From NCBI GenBank assembly GCA_019423725.1, contig JAHZAW010000038.1, positions 22,146 to 52,639 on the forward strand: a stretch of 30,494 bases of DNA, in the 5' to 3' direction. The DNA is from Clostridiales bacterium (GTDB taxonomy: Bacteria > Bacillota > Clostridia > Lachnospirales > Anaerotignaceae). A model generated the notes under the pieces. The model was not told the origin of the DNA. It did no database searches and saw only the letters and a program-made list of their open reading frames with translations. Positions 15,505-23,206 of the stretch are shown here, piece by piece. Each line of letters opens with the position of its first letter. Within the stretch, counting starts at the first letter, position 1. Made by a program: the position numbers and the translations under genes.

Positions 15505-16742
15505 AAAGGATACTTGTGGATTCGGAAGAATATGGCACAAGGATAGGAATAGTTGAGGACGGTCTTCTGGTGGAGCTGGTATACGAGCAGAAAAACTCCA
15601 TGCCCATAGTAGGCAATATATATGCCGGAAAGATAATGAACGTACTGCCGGGGATGCAGGCAGCGTTTGTTGATATCGGCCAGGATAAAAACGCCTTTTT
15701 GTACTATGGAGACCATAAGGATGAAAACGGGAATGTCATAAGGCCAAAAAACGGCAGTGAAGTGCTCGTACAGGTGGAAAAGGCGGGAGTCGGCAAAAAG
15801 GGCTCCGTGCTTACGAGAAAAATATCATTTCCAGGAAAATTTATCGTAGTTATACCCAATGACAACAGGATAGGCATATCTAAAAAAATAACCGACCCCG
15901 AGGAAAGACAGAGGATAAAGGATGTGGTCCGTGAGGTGCTTCCGGAGGGATACGGAGTAATAGTGCGCACTGACGGAGAGGGAAAGAGCAACGAGATATA
16001 TAAAAAAGAGATCGAGAGGCTCATAATCCGCAGTGAAAACGTGCTCAAAAGGGCTAAATTCGCCAAGGCGCCGGCACTTCTCTATACGGATGCCAATGGA
16101 GTGGTAAAGGTCGTAAGGGACTTTTTCCATAGGGACATAGATGAGGTAGTCGTAAACTCAGTGGAGGATCACGAGCTCATGATAAAACTCTGTCAGGAGC
16201 TTGACATAGATGAAAAGAAGATCAAACTACATGATGACGGCACACCGCTTTTTGGAGCCTATTATGTGGAGGCCCAGGCAAAGGCAGCCTTTAATAAACA
16301 GGTATGGTTAAAAAGCGGAGGATTTCTCATAATCGAACAGACAGAGGCCTGTGTGGTCATAGATGTAAACACGGGAAAATATACAGGAAAGGCAGACCTT
16401 GGCAGGACCATATTAAAGACCAACCTTGAGGCAGCCGAGGAGATAGCCCATCAGCTCAGGCTCAGGAACCTGAACGGGATGATAATCGTTGATTTCATAG
16501 ATATGAAAAGTGAGCAGGACAGGCAGGCAGTACAGAAAAAACTTGAGGAAGCTGTGGCAAAGGACAGCCTCCAGACAATAGTTGTGGGAATGACGGAGCT
16601 TGGCCTTATGCAGCTTACGAGAAAGAAAAAAAGGGAGTCCATAATGCACCTTATGACAAGGCCATGTCCCTGCTGCGGAGGAAGCGGAAGGGTGAGTATT
16701 TCCGAAGATATAAAGTATCATGGGAATAACAATCTGTCTTGA
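15501..16742 (+). CDS. rng: ribonuclease G/E family protein
   Basis: A 413-aa endoribonuclease of the RNase E/G family, which cuts single-stranded A/U-rich RNA and matures rRNA. An S1-like RNA-binding domain covers about residues 35-125 (VGNIYAGKIMNVLPGMQAAF). The DNase I-like catalytic domain shows VVIDVNTGKYTGK with Asp288 and GMIIVDFIDMKSE with Asp331, the expected magnesium ligands. The zinc-link CPCC (Cys389-Cys392) lies near the C-terminus. Length fits RNase G and there is no long scaffold tail as in RNase E. It overlaps the DUF2344 gene by ATGA. In related genomes rplU-rpmA often follows; here RNase Y does. Its stop codon lies within the -35 box of the rny promoter. Confidence 0.95.
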   Translation: MKRILVDSEEYGTRIGIVEDGLLVELVYEQKNSMPIVGNIYAGKIMNVLPGMQAAFVDIGQDKNAFLYYGDHKDENGNVIRPKNGSEVLVQVEKAGVGKKGSVLTRKISFPGKFIVVIPNDNRIGISKKITDPEERQRIKDVVREVLPEGYGVIVRTDGEGKSNEIYKKEIERLIIRSENVLKRAKFAKAPALLYTDANGVVKVVRDFFHRDIDEVVVNSVEDHELMIKLCQELDIDEKKIKLHDDGTPLFGAYYVEAQAKAAFNKQVWLKSGGFLIIEQTEACVVIDVNTGKYTGKADLGRTILKTNLEAAEEIAHQLRLRNLNGMIIVDFIDMKSEQDRQAVQKKLEEAVAKDSLQTIVVGMTELGLMQLTRKKKRESIMHLMTRPCPCCGGSGRVSISEDIKYHGNNNLS

Positions 16743-16767
16743 CATAAGTTGTTGTTGGTTATACAAT
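16739..16767 (+). promoter_or_regulatory. sigma-A promoter of rny, overlapping the rng stop
   Basis: A perfect TTGACA (16739-16744) contains the TGA stop of rng. A 17-bp spacer and TACAAT (16762-16767) follow. The predicted start leaves a leader of about 90 nt before rny. Confidence 0.7.
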
Positions 16768-16859
16768 TAAATAGATGTGGTTTCACATTAAATAGTTTTT
16801 ATACAATCATTTATGCGCGTATTTATCTAATTTTATGAACTTTGAAAATTAAACAGGGG

Positions 16860-18407
16860 GTGGTTGCAATAGAACCAATAACTATTATTGCTGCTGTAGT
16901 ATGTTTAGTTCTTGGAGCTGTTATTGGTTTCTGCTATAGAAAACAAATTGCCGAAGCAAAGATAGGTGTCGCCGAAAAAAGGGCGAATGACATAGTTGAA
17001 GACGCAAAGAAGGAAGCAGAAGCGAAGAAAAAAGAAATTCTTCTTGAAGCTAAAGAAGAAAGTATCAGAACAAAGAACGAACTGGAAAAAGAAGCAAGAG
17101 ACAGAAGAAATGAGCTTGCAAGGACCGAAAGACGTCTCGTTCAGAAGGAAGAGACCCTCGACCGTAAGGCTGATGCCTACGAAAAGAGAGAGGAACAGAT
17201 GACAAAGAAACTTGAGGACCTTGATAAACAGAAGGAAGAAGTGGAAAAGATCCACGAACAGCAGCTTCTTGAGCTTGAGAAAATATCAGGCTTTACATCT
17301 GAAGAGGCTAAGAATTATCTTCTTGCAATGGTAGAAAATGACGTTAAACATGAGTCCATCATTATGATAAAAGAGGCGGAAGCTAAGGCTAAGCATGAGG
17401 CTGACAGAAGGAGCCGTGATATCATCGCCAATGCCATTCAGCGCTGTGCCGTAGACCATGTTGCGGAAACAACGGTTTCTGTTGTCCAGCTTCCTAATGA
17501 TGAGATGAAAGGCCGTATTATCGGTCGTGAAGGAAGAAATATCCGCGCACTTGAAACTCTTACCGGTATCGATCTTATTATCGACGATACTCCGGAAGCG
17601 GTTATTCTTTCGGGATTTGATCCCATAAGAAGGGAGATCGCAAGGATAGCCCTTGAAAAACTTATTGTTGACGGTCGAGTTCATCCGTCAAGAATAGAGG
17701 AAATGGTTGAAAAAGCCAAGAAAGAAGTTGAAGTTATCATAAGAGACGAAGGAGAGGCTGCTACACTTGAGACAGGTGTAAATGGACTTCATCCTGAGCT
17801 TATGCGTCTTCTTGGTAAACTTAAATACAGAACCAGTTATGGACAGAATGTTCTTAAACATTCCATCGAGGTGGCTCAGCTCACTGGACTTATGGCTGCT
17901 GAACTCGGCGTGGATGTCACCATCGCCAAGAGAGCAGGCCTGCTCCACGATATAGGCAAGAGCGTTGACCACGAAATGGAAGGTTCACATGTCAGCATAG
18001 GGGTCGGGCTGTGCAGAAAGTATAAGGAATCTTCAATTGTAATAAATGCTGTTGAGGCACATCATGGAGATGTGGAGCCCCAGAGCATCATAGCTGTTCT
18101 TGTTCAGGCTGCGGACGCAATATCAGCTGCAAGACCCGGAGCAAGACGTGAAACACTGGAATCTTATGTTAAGAGACTTCAGAAGCTTGAAGAGATCGCT
18201 GATGGATTCAAAGGCGTTGAAAAATCCTTCGCGATCCAGGCCGGAAGAGAACTTCGTATTATGGTTATACCTGAGGATGTCAATGACGAGGGCCTTACTC
18301 TTCTTGCGAGGGAGATCGCTAAGAAGATCGAGGACGAACTTGAATATCCTGGACAGATAAAAGTTAATCTTATCAGGGAAACTAGAGCAACAGAATATGC
18401 TAAATGA
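16860..18407 (+). CDS. rny: ribonuclease Y
   Basis: Membrane-anchored endoribonuclease that starts mRNA decay in Firmicutes. The order is: N-terminal membrane span (TIIAAVVCLVLGAVIGF), a long charged coiled coil (about residues 30-150 of the protein), a KH domain with GRIIGREGRNIRALE, and an HD domain with LLHDIGKSVDHE supplying the metal-binding His-Asp. The C-terminus IRETRATEYAK matches B. subtilis RNase Y in my memory. The start is uncertain. A TTG at 16842 has no ribosome binding site, the GTG at 16860 used here lies inside the AGGGGGTGG sequence, and an ATA at 16869 has ideal spacing (see findings). It has its own promoter and terminator. Confidence 0.96.
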   Translation: MVAIEPITIIAAVVCLVLGAVIGFCYRKQIAEAKIGVAEKRANDIVEDAKKEAEAKKKEILLEAKEESIRTKNELEKEARDRRNELARTERRLVQKEETLDRKADAYEKREEQMTKKLEDLDKQKEEVEKIHEQQLLELEKISGFTSEEAKNYLLAMVENDVKHESIIMIKEAEAKAKHEADRRSRDIIANAIQRCAVDHVAETTVSVVQLPNDEMKGRIIGREGRNIRALETLTGIDLIIDDTPEAVILSGFDPIRREIARIALEKLIVDGRVHPSRIEEMVEKAKKEVEVIIRDEGEAATLETGVNGLHPELMRLLGKLKYRTSYGQNVLKHSIEVAQLTGLMAAELGVDVTIAKRAGLLHDIGKSVDHEMEGSHVSIGVGLCRKYKESSIVINAVEAHHGDVEPQSIIAVLVQAADAISAARPGARRETLESYVKRLQKLEEIADGFKGVEKSFAIQAGRELRIMVIPEDVNDEGLTLLAREIAKKIEDELEYPGQIKVNLIRETRATEYAK

Positions 18408-18420
18408 TTGAGAAAAGAAC

Positions 18421-18449
18421 GGCGTATCCCAAAAGGATACGCCTTTTTT
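18421..18449 (+). terminator. rho-independent terminator of rny
   Basis: Perfect 9-bp arms GGCGTATCC (18421-18429) and GGATACGCC (18435-18443) with a CAAAA loop, followed by six T, 13 bp after the stop. Confidence 0.93.
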
Positions 18450-18519
18450 GTATAAATTTTTAAATATGGAAAAGCCGGAAGTGCGGTCGATATGTAGAGA
18501 AATAGTTTGGGATATCGTT

Positions 18520-18693
18520 ATATGCCATAGAAAATGTGTAAAGCGCAGTACTAAATGGGCCTTATACAGCATACACCGCCGGGATTTGTTTCCGGCGGTG
18601 GGAAAACTTACTGCCTTTGGTTTAGGGTATTGGCCTTTTTAGACCTGTACCCCAAGCCCTGGCAGCCCTGCATATAAAATGCAGAAAGGACTC
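18520..18693 (-). ncRNA. candidate structured RNA downstream of the DUF1540 gene (unassigned)
   Basis: About 170 bp without a credible gene, dense in inverted repeats. On the minus strand, in order: CTGCAT/ATGCAG around 5 nt; a nested stem with CTGCC/GGCAG outside, TTGG/CCAA, GGGTA/TACCC and GGTC/GGCC inside; and a perfect 9-bp hairpin CACCGCCGG/CCGGCGGTG (arms 18574-18582 and 18592-18600). An outer GGGC/GCCC pairing is possible. One inner pair is G-T on the minus strand but would be C-A on the plus strand, which favours the minus strand. It could be a 3' UTR of the DUF1540 mRNA, an independent RNA, or protein-binding DNA. It does not match tmRNA, RNase P RNA or SRP RNA as I know them, and I cannot place it as 6S RNA. 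Confidence 0.35.
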
Positions 18694-18855
18694 TTAGAGA
18701 GCTTCAAAGCTCATGCAGTCTGTCTGGCTTTTTTCTGTTGCGTTTGCAACATTTTCACCGATAACTACATCGGCAAGAGTACAGTGTTTGTCCTTGTCAT
18801 GATGACGGCAAGATTTAACTGTGCATTTTACTTCCTGAGATTTAGGTCTGTTCAT
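18694..18855 (-). CDS. DUF1540 domain-containing small protein
   Basis: A 53-codon gene below the usual length cut-off. The translation begins MNRPKSQEVKCTVKSCRHHD and ends TDCMSFEAL. Four cysteines (11, 16, 25, 47) in the pattern CxxxxC, KxxHC, DCxSFE match the DUF1540 family of small, probably metal-binding clostridial proteins whose function is unknown. The ATG at 18855 follows AGGAG at 9-base spacing. A TATAAT lies about 35 bp upstream on the same strand (around 18884) without a clear -35. An imperfect inverted repeat GAGCTT/AAGCTC (18887-18912 region) covers the upstream side. The gene points toward rny and away from the dipeptidase gene. Confidence 0.8.
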   Translation of the reverse strand: MNRPKSQEVKCTVKSCRHHDKDKHCTLADVVIGENVANATEKSQTDCMSFEAL

Positions 18856-18981
18856 TGTTAACATCTCCTGCTTTTTATTATATAATGAGCTTTAACAGCG
18901 GTGGCTTAAGCTCAAATGTAGTATGCTCCGCCATACAAATAATATACTTGAATCAAAGAAAAAATTTCGGAGTTGATTTTT

Positions 18982-19908
18982 TTGAATACTTTTGCTGACT
19001 GGCACTGTGATACAGCGTCATATATTTTTGAAAAAAAGATAGGTCTTTATGATTCGGACGGACATATAAACCTGAAAAAATTGGAAAAATACGATTCTCC
19101 TGTGCAGGTGTTTGCCGTATGGCTCAGGAAAGAATATTATCCATTTGCCTTTGAGAGGACCATGGCCGTGGTGGACTGGTTCAAAAGGGAGGCGGAAAAG
19201 AACACAGATAAAATGTCCCTGGTCTATGATAAAAATGACATAGAAAACAACAGGGGAAAAATAAGCGCTTTGTTATCCATAGAAGGATGCGAGGCACTGG
19301 AGGGGAGCATGGATAAACTTCATACTCTCTATGATGCGGGCATAAGGCTTGCCACCCTCACTTGGAATTATAAAAACTGTGTTGCCACCGGAGTGCTTGA
19401 GAGCATGAAGGGCGGAGGGCTCACTCCCTTTGGAAAGGACGCCGTAAAGGAAATGGAAAAGATGGGGATAATAATAGATGTATCCCATTTATCGGATGAA
19501 GGCTTTTACGATGTGGCAAAACATACTGAAAAGCCGTTCATCGCCAGCCATTCCAACTGCCGTGCCGTATGTTCATTCCCCAGGAACCTTACCGATGATG
19601 AACTTAGGATAATAGGGGAAAGGAAGGGCATAGCCGGCATAAACCTCTGCGAGGACTTTTTGAGTGACAGCGGAAGGGCTGGAAAGGATGATATTTTTAG
19701 ACACATAGACCATATGCTCGGTATATGTGGAGAGGACTGTATATGCCTTGGCTGCGATTTTGACGGCATACCGGCCACGCCCCAGGGAGTGGAGGACGTT
19801 TCAAAGATTGGACAGATGCTGGATGATATAGCGGATGAGTTTGGAAAAACCACCGCTGAAAAGATCGCAAAGGGCAATTTTATGCGGATAATAGGCGAAC
19901 TGTTGTAA
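18982..19908 (+). CDS. membrane dipeptidase (peptidase M19 family)
   Basis: A 308-aa zinc dipeptidase of the renal-dipeptidase type, which hydrolyses dipeptides including some with D-residues. Expected ligands are visible: the N-terminal ADWHCDT (His-x-Asp), the bridging glutamate in SIEGCEAL, His in IIDVSHLSDEGF, His in FIASHSNCRAVC, and Asp in GCDFDGIPATPQG. Length is typical, no signal peptide is seen, so it should be cytoplasmic. The frame can start at a TTG at 18973 directly after GGAG. The next TTG at 18982 lies nine bases from that site and is preferred. No ATG is available near the N-terminal motif, so the TTG start is well supported. Confidence 0.92.
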   Translation: MNTFADWHCDTASYIFEKKIGLYDSDGHINLKKLEKYDSPVQVFAVWLRKEYYPFAFERTMAVVDWFKREAEKNTDKMSLVYDKNDIENNRGKISALLSIEGCEALEGSMDKLHTLYDAGIRLATLTWNYKNCVATGVLESMKGGGLTPFGKDAVKEMEKMGIIIDVSHLSDEGFYDVAKHTEKPFIASHSNCRAVCSFPRNLTDDELRIIGERKGIAGINLCEDFLSDSGRAGKDDIFRHIDHMLGICGEDCICLGCDFDGIPATPQGVEDVSKIGQMLDDIADEFGKTTAEKIAKGNFMRIIGELL

Positions 19909-19915
19909 TTACTGC

Positions 19916-19944
19916 TTGCATTTGTAATTACAATAGTATAAAAT
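19916..19944 (+). promoter_or_regulatory. promoter of aspB-asnS with a palindromic element in the spacer
   Basis: TTGCAT (19916-19921), a 17-bp spacer and TAAAAT (19939-19944). The spacer holds a perfect 12-bp palindrome TTGTAATTACAA (19922-19933). A second copy of its first ten bases, TTGTAATTAC, lies exactly 19 bp upstream (19903-19912), over the dipeptidase stop codon. This suggests an operator. Confidence 0.55.
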
Positions 19945-19975
19945 TTATCCAGTGAATTATAGAGGAGGAACGAAC

Positions 19976-21172
19976 ATGAATTTATCTGAAAAGGCGCTAG
20001 GAATTAAGCCGTCATCAACATTGTCAATCACAGAAAAGGCAGGCGTACTTAGAAAAGAAGGAAAAAACGTTATCAGTTTCAGCGTAGGCGAGCCTGATTT
20101 CGATACACCCGATCACATTAAAAAAGCAGCCATCGATGCCATAAACGAAGGATTTACAAAATATACTGCAGCAGCAGGAATGATGGAGCTTAGACAGGCA
20201 GTTGCCGATAAGCTCAAAAAGGATAACGGCCTTGATTATGATTATACACAGATAGTCATAAGCAATGGTGCAAAACATTCCCTTATAAATGCCCTTATGG
20301 CAATACTGAACCCCGGAGATGAGGTAATAATACCCGCACCCTTCTGGCTCAGCTATGCGGAGATGGTAAGACTTGCGGGAGGAACACCCGTTATAGTATA
20401 CACAAAACAGGAAGAAAACTTCGCTCTCACAAGGGAAGTACTTGAAAGCGGATATTCCGATAAAACAAAGGCAGTCATCATCACAACACCAAGCAACCCC
20501 ACAGGTATGGTAATGGCTGAGGAAGAACTTAGAAAGATAGCTGACTTTGCCGTTGAGAAGGATATAATCGTAATAGCCGATGAGATATATGAAAAACTCA
20601 TTTATTCAGAGGATAAGAAGCATGTGAGCATCGCTTCATTCGGCAAGGAAATATATGATAGGACAATAACCGTAAACGGAGTATCAAAGAGCTATGCTAT
20701 GACAGGATGGAGGATAGGCTACACAGCTTCTCCCCTTAAGATAGCAAAACTTATGTCAAGCATGCAGTCACATATGACATCAAACCCCAACTCCATAGCC
20801 CAGAAGGCAGCCCTTGCGGCAATTTCAGGCCCTCAGGACTGTGTTGAGGAAATGAGGAAGCAGTTTGAGAAACGCCGTGATTATATTTATGACAGAGTGT
20901 CAAAAATGCCCTATGTAACTACAATAAAACCTGAGGGAGCATTTTATCTGTTCATTGATTTCTCCGGCACCTATGGAAAGACATATAAAGGTGAAAAGCT
21001 CGAGTCAGCGGCACAGATAGGCGCACTCCTTCTTGAGGAAAAACTTATCGCTGTCGTTCCCTGTGCAGACTTTGGAATGCCTGACCACATAAGATTTTCA
21101 TACGCAACATCGATCGAGAACATCAAGGCCGGAATGGACAGACTTGAGGAGTTCCTTACAGAATTAAAATAA
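19976..21172 (+). CDS. aspB: pyridoxal-phosphate aminotransferase, aspartate aminotransferase type
   Basis: A 398-aa class I/II aminotransferase, probably interconverting aspartate and oxaloacetate with 2-oxoglutarate/glutamate. The PLP lysine lies in NGVSKSYAMTGWRIGY. Other family blocks are VSFSVGEPDFDTPDHIK (here ISFSVGEPDFDTPDHIK), TTPSNPTGMV, VIADEIYEKLIY and the substrate-binding Arg in HIRFSYATS near the C-terminus. A GTG at 19952 extends the frame, but AGAGGAGGA lies just before the ATG at 19976. asnS follows 20 bp later; the same pair occurs in B. subtilis. Exact specificity (aspartate versus other amino acids) cannot be proven by reading. Confidence 0.92.
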   Translation: MNLSEKALGIKPSSTLSITEKAGVLRKEGKNVISFSVGEPDFDTPDHIKKAAIDAINEGFTKYTAAAGMMELRQAVADKLKKDNGLDYDYTQIVISNGAKHSLINALMAILNPGDEVIIPAPFWLSYAEMVRLAGGTPVIVYTKQEENFALTREVLESGYSDKTKAVIITTPSNPTGMVMAEEELRKIADFAVEKDIIVIADEIYEKLIYSEDKKHVSIASFGKEIYDRTITVNGVSKSYAMTGWRIGYTASPLKIAKLMSSMQSHMTSNPNSIAQKAALAAISGPQDCVEEMRKQFEKRRDYIYDRVSKMPYVTTIKPEGAFYLFIDFSGTYGKTYKGEKLESAAQIGALLLEEKLIAVVPCADFGMPDHIRFSYATSIENIKAGMDRLEEFLTELK

Positions 21173-21192
21173 GAAAACGGAGGCATTTTCCC

Positions 21193-22587
21193 ATGAAACT
21201 TACAAGAGTAAAAGAGCTTTTTAGAAACACATCAGAATTTGCCGACAAGACTGTAGAAGTCGGCGGATGGGTCAGAACTCTCCGTTCATCAAAGGCATTC
21301 GGATTCATTGAGCTCAATGACGGATCATTTTTCAAGAGCGTACAGGTAGTCTTTGAGGACGGAAAAATAGATAACTACACAGAAATATCAAAACTCGGCG
21401 TTGGAGCTGCCATCGTTGTAAAGGGCAAGCTCGTCCTTACACCCGAGGCAAAACAGCCCTTTGAGATAAAGGCTGAAAAAATAGACATCGAGGGACTCAG
21501 CACACCTGACTATCCCCTTCAGAAAAAGAGACATTCCTTTGAATTTTTAAGGAGCATAGCATATCTCAGACCCAGGACAAACACATTTGCTGCCACATTC
21601 AGGGTAAGGAGCCTTGCTGCCTATGCTATTCATAAATTCTTCCAGGAAAGAGGATTCGTATATGTTCATACTCCTATCATCACAGGCAGTGACTGTGAAG
21701 GTGCGGGCGAGATGTTCCAGGTAACTACTCTGGATATAAGCAACCCTCCTTTAAATGAGGATGGAACTGTGGACTATTCAAAGGACTTCTTTGGAAAGCA
21801 GACAAACCTTACAGTAAGCGGCCAGCTTTCAGCTGAGACCTATGCCCTTGCATTCAGGGACGTATATACATTCGGCCCCACATTCAGAGCTGAAAACTCA
21901 AACACAACACGTCATGCAGCTGAGTTCTGGATGATCGAGCCTGAAATGGCCTTTGCTGACCTCAACGACTATATGGATAACGCTGAGGACATGCTCAAGT
22001 ATGTTATAAGCTATGTGCTTGAGAACGCTCCCGAAGAAATGGAATTCTTCAATAATTTCGTTGATAAGGGACTTATCGACAGACTTAATCATATCGTAAA
22101 TTCAGAATTCGGACGTGTTTCATATACTGAAGCAGTAGAGCTTCTTAAAAAGTCCGGACATAAATTTGAATATCCCGTTGACTGGGGCTGCGACCTTCAG
22201 ACAGAGCATGAGAGATATCTCACAGAGGAGATATTCAAAAAACCCGTATTCGTTACAGACTATCCCAAGGATATCAAGGCTTTCTATATGCGTATGAATG
22301 ACGATGGAAAGACCGTTGCCGCAGCGGACTGCCTTGTACCTGGAATCGGAGAGATCATCGGAGGAAGCCAGAGAGAGGAAAGACTTGAAGTCCTTGAGAA
22401 TAGGATGAACGAGCTTGGACTTAAGAGAGAGGATTACTGGTGGTATCTTGACCTTCGTAAATACGGCGGAACACGCCATGCCGGATATGGCCTTGGATTT
22501 GAGAGACTTATCATGTATATCACAGGTATGTCAAACATCAGAGACGTAATACCCTATCCCAGAACAGTGCGCAACGCTGAGTTCTAA
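21193..22587 (+). CDS. asnS: asparaginyl-tRNA synthetase
   Basis: A 464-aa class IIb synthetase that charges tRNA-Asn. An N-terminal OB-fold anticodon-binding domain covers about residues 15-110 (VEVGGWVRTLRSSKAFGFIE). Motif 2 includes TFGPTFRAENSNTTRHAAEF, and motif 3 is HAGYGLGFERLIMY near the C-terminus; GGSQREERLE is also typical. The asparagine-type FRAENSNT sequence favours AsnRS over AspRS. The ATG has CGGAGG upstream. It appears cotranscribed with the aminotransferase gene before it and perhaps with the Nudix gene that begins 14 bp after it. No T-box is present upstream, unlike tyrS. Confidence 0.96.
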   Translation: MKLTRVKELFRNTSEFADKTVEVGGWVRTLRSSKAFGFIELNDGSFFKSVQVVFEDGKIDNYTEISKLGVGAAIVVKGKLVLTPEAKQPFEIKAEKIDIEGLSTPDYPLQKKRHSFEFLRSIAYLRPRTNTFAATFRVRSLAAYAIHKFFQERGFVYVHTPIITGSDCEGAGEMFQVTTLDISNPPLNEDGTVDYSKDFFGKQTNLTVSGQLSAETYALAFRDVYTFGPTFRAENSNTTRHAAEFWMIEPEMAFADLNDYMDNAEDMLKYVISYVLENAPEEMEFFNNFVDKGLIDRLNHIVNSEFGRVSYTEAVELLKKSGHKFEYPVDWGCDLQTEHERYLTEEIFKKPVFVTDYPKDIKAFYMRMNDDGKTVAAADCLVPGIGEIIGGSQREERLEVLENRMNELGLKREDYWWYLDLRKYGGTRHAGYGLGFERLIMYITGMSNIRDVIPYPRTVRNAEF

Positions 22588-22601
22588 GGAGGGATAAGGC
22601 C

Positions 22602-23144
22602 ATGGATTATAAGGTGGTAAAGAGCGAGAAGGTATATGATGGTAAGATACTCAAGGTCGTAAAGGACGAGATAACCATGCCCGACGGCGATACAGCTGCC
22701 AGGGAAGTGGTCATCAAAAATAACGCCTCAGCCATAGTCCCCGTGGATAAGGACGGAAATATCATATTAGTAAGACAGTACAGACACCCTGCCAGGGACA
22801 TGGTCCTTGAAATACCCGCAGGTACATTCGAGGAGCATGAGGACCCCCATGAGTGCGCGGTCAGGGAACTGGAGGAGGAGACTGGATGTAAGGCCAAGTC
22901 CATAACCTATGTGAACTGGACCTATGCTTCGGTTGGAGTATGCACAGAGAGGATATATCTTTATATCGCTGAGGATCTCCAGCCCGGAGTTCAGAAGCTG
23001 GATAAGGATGAGTTCATAGATGTGGAGAGATATACTCTGAAGGACTGCCTGGATATGATATATGACGGCACCATCAGGGACTCCAAGACCGTTATGGGCA
23101 TCCTTGCCTATGATGAGCTTGTCGCAAAAAGGAAAAGACAATAA
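22602..23144 (+). CDS. Nudix hydrolase, probable ADP-ribose pyrophosphatase
   Basis: A 180-aa Nudix protein. The Nudix box is complete: Gly74, five residues, Glu80, seven residues, then RELEEETGC (Arg88, Glu89, Glu92, Glu93, Gly95). The preceding QYRHPARDMVLEIPAGTFE is typical of the ADP-ribose pyrophosphatase (NudF) group, which splits ADP-ribose to AMP and ribose 5-phosphate. The N-terminal dimerisation strand segment is present, and length fits (about 180-200 aa). The ATG follows AGGAGGG. The gene order Nudix, spoIIM, xerD is also known from B. subtilis, supporting orthology. Confidence 0.92.
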   Translation: MDYKVVKSEKVYDGKILKVVKDEITMPDGDTAAREVVIKNNASAIVPVDKDGNIILVRQYRHPARDMVLEIPAGTFEEHEDPHECAVRELEEETGCKAKSITYVNWTYASVGVCTERIYLYIAEDLQPGVQKLDKDEFIDVERYTLKDCLDMIYDGTIRDSKTVMGILAYDELVAKRKRQ

Positions 23145-23206
23145 AGAATACAGCGGACATGCAGGACATATATTTTAACAAAATGTATGGACGAGGTGGT
23201 CGCTTT

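Noticed and set aside
18448..18642. 64-aa plus-strand frame in the rny-DUF1540 gap
   Set aside because: It begins in the T-run of the rny terminator without a ribosome binding site and crosses the GC-rich hairpin. Composition is not protein-like.
18542..18733. Plus-strand 6S-like RNA ending at the T-run 18728-18733
   Set aside because: The T-run lies inside the DUF1540 coding region, the promoter candidate (TTGGGA, 17 bp, GAAAAT) is weak, and no long closing stem with a central bubble could be built.
18679..18861. 60-aa plus-strand frame
   Set aside because: It is antisense to the DUF1540 gene, which has the better start and a recognisable cysteine pattern.
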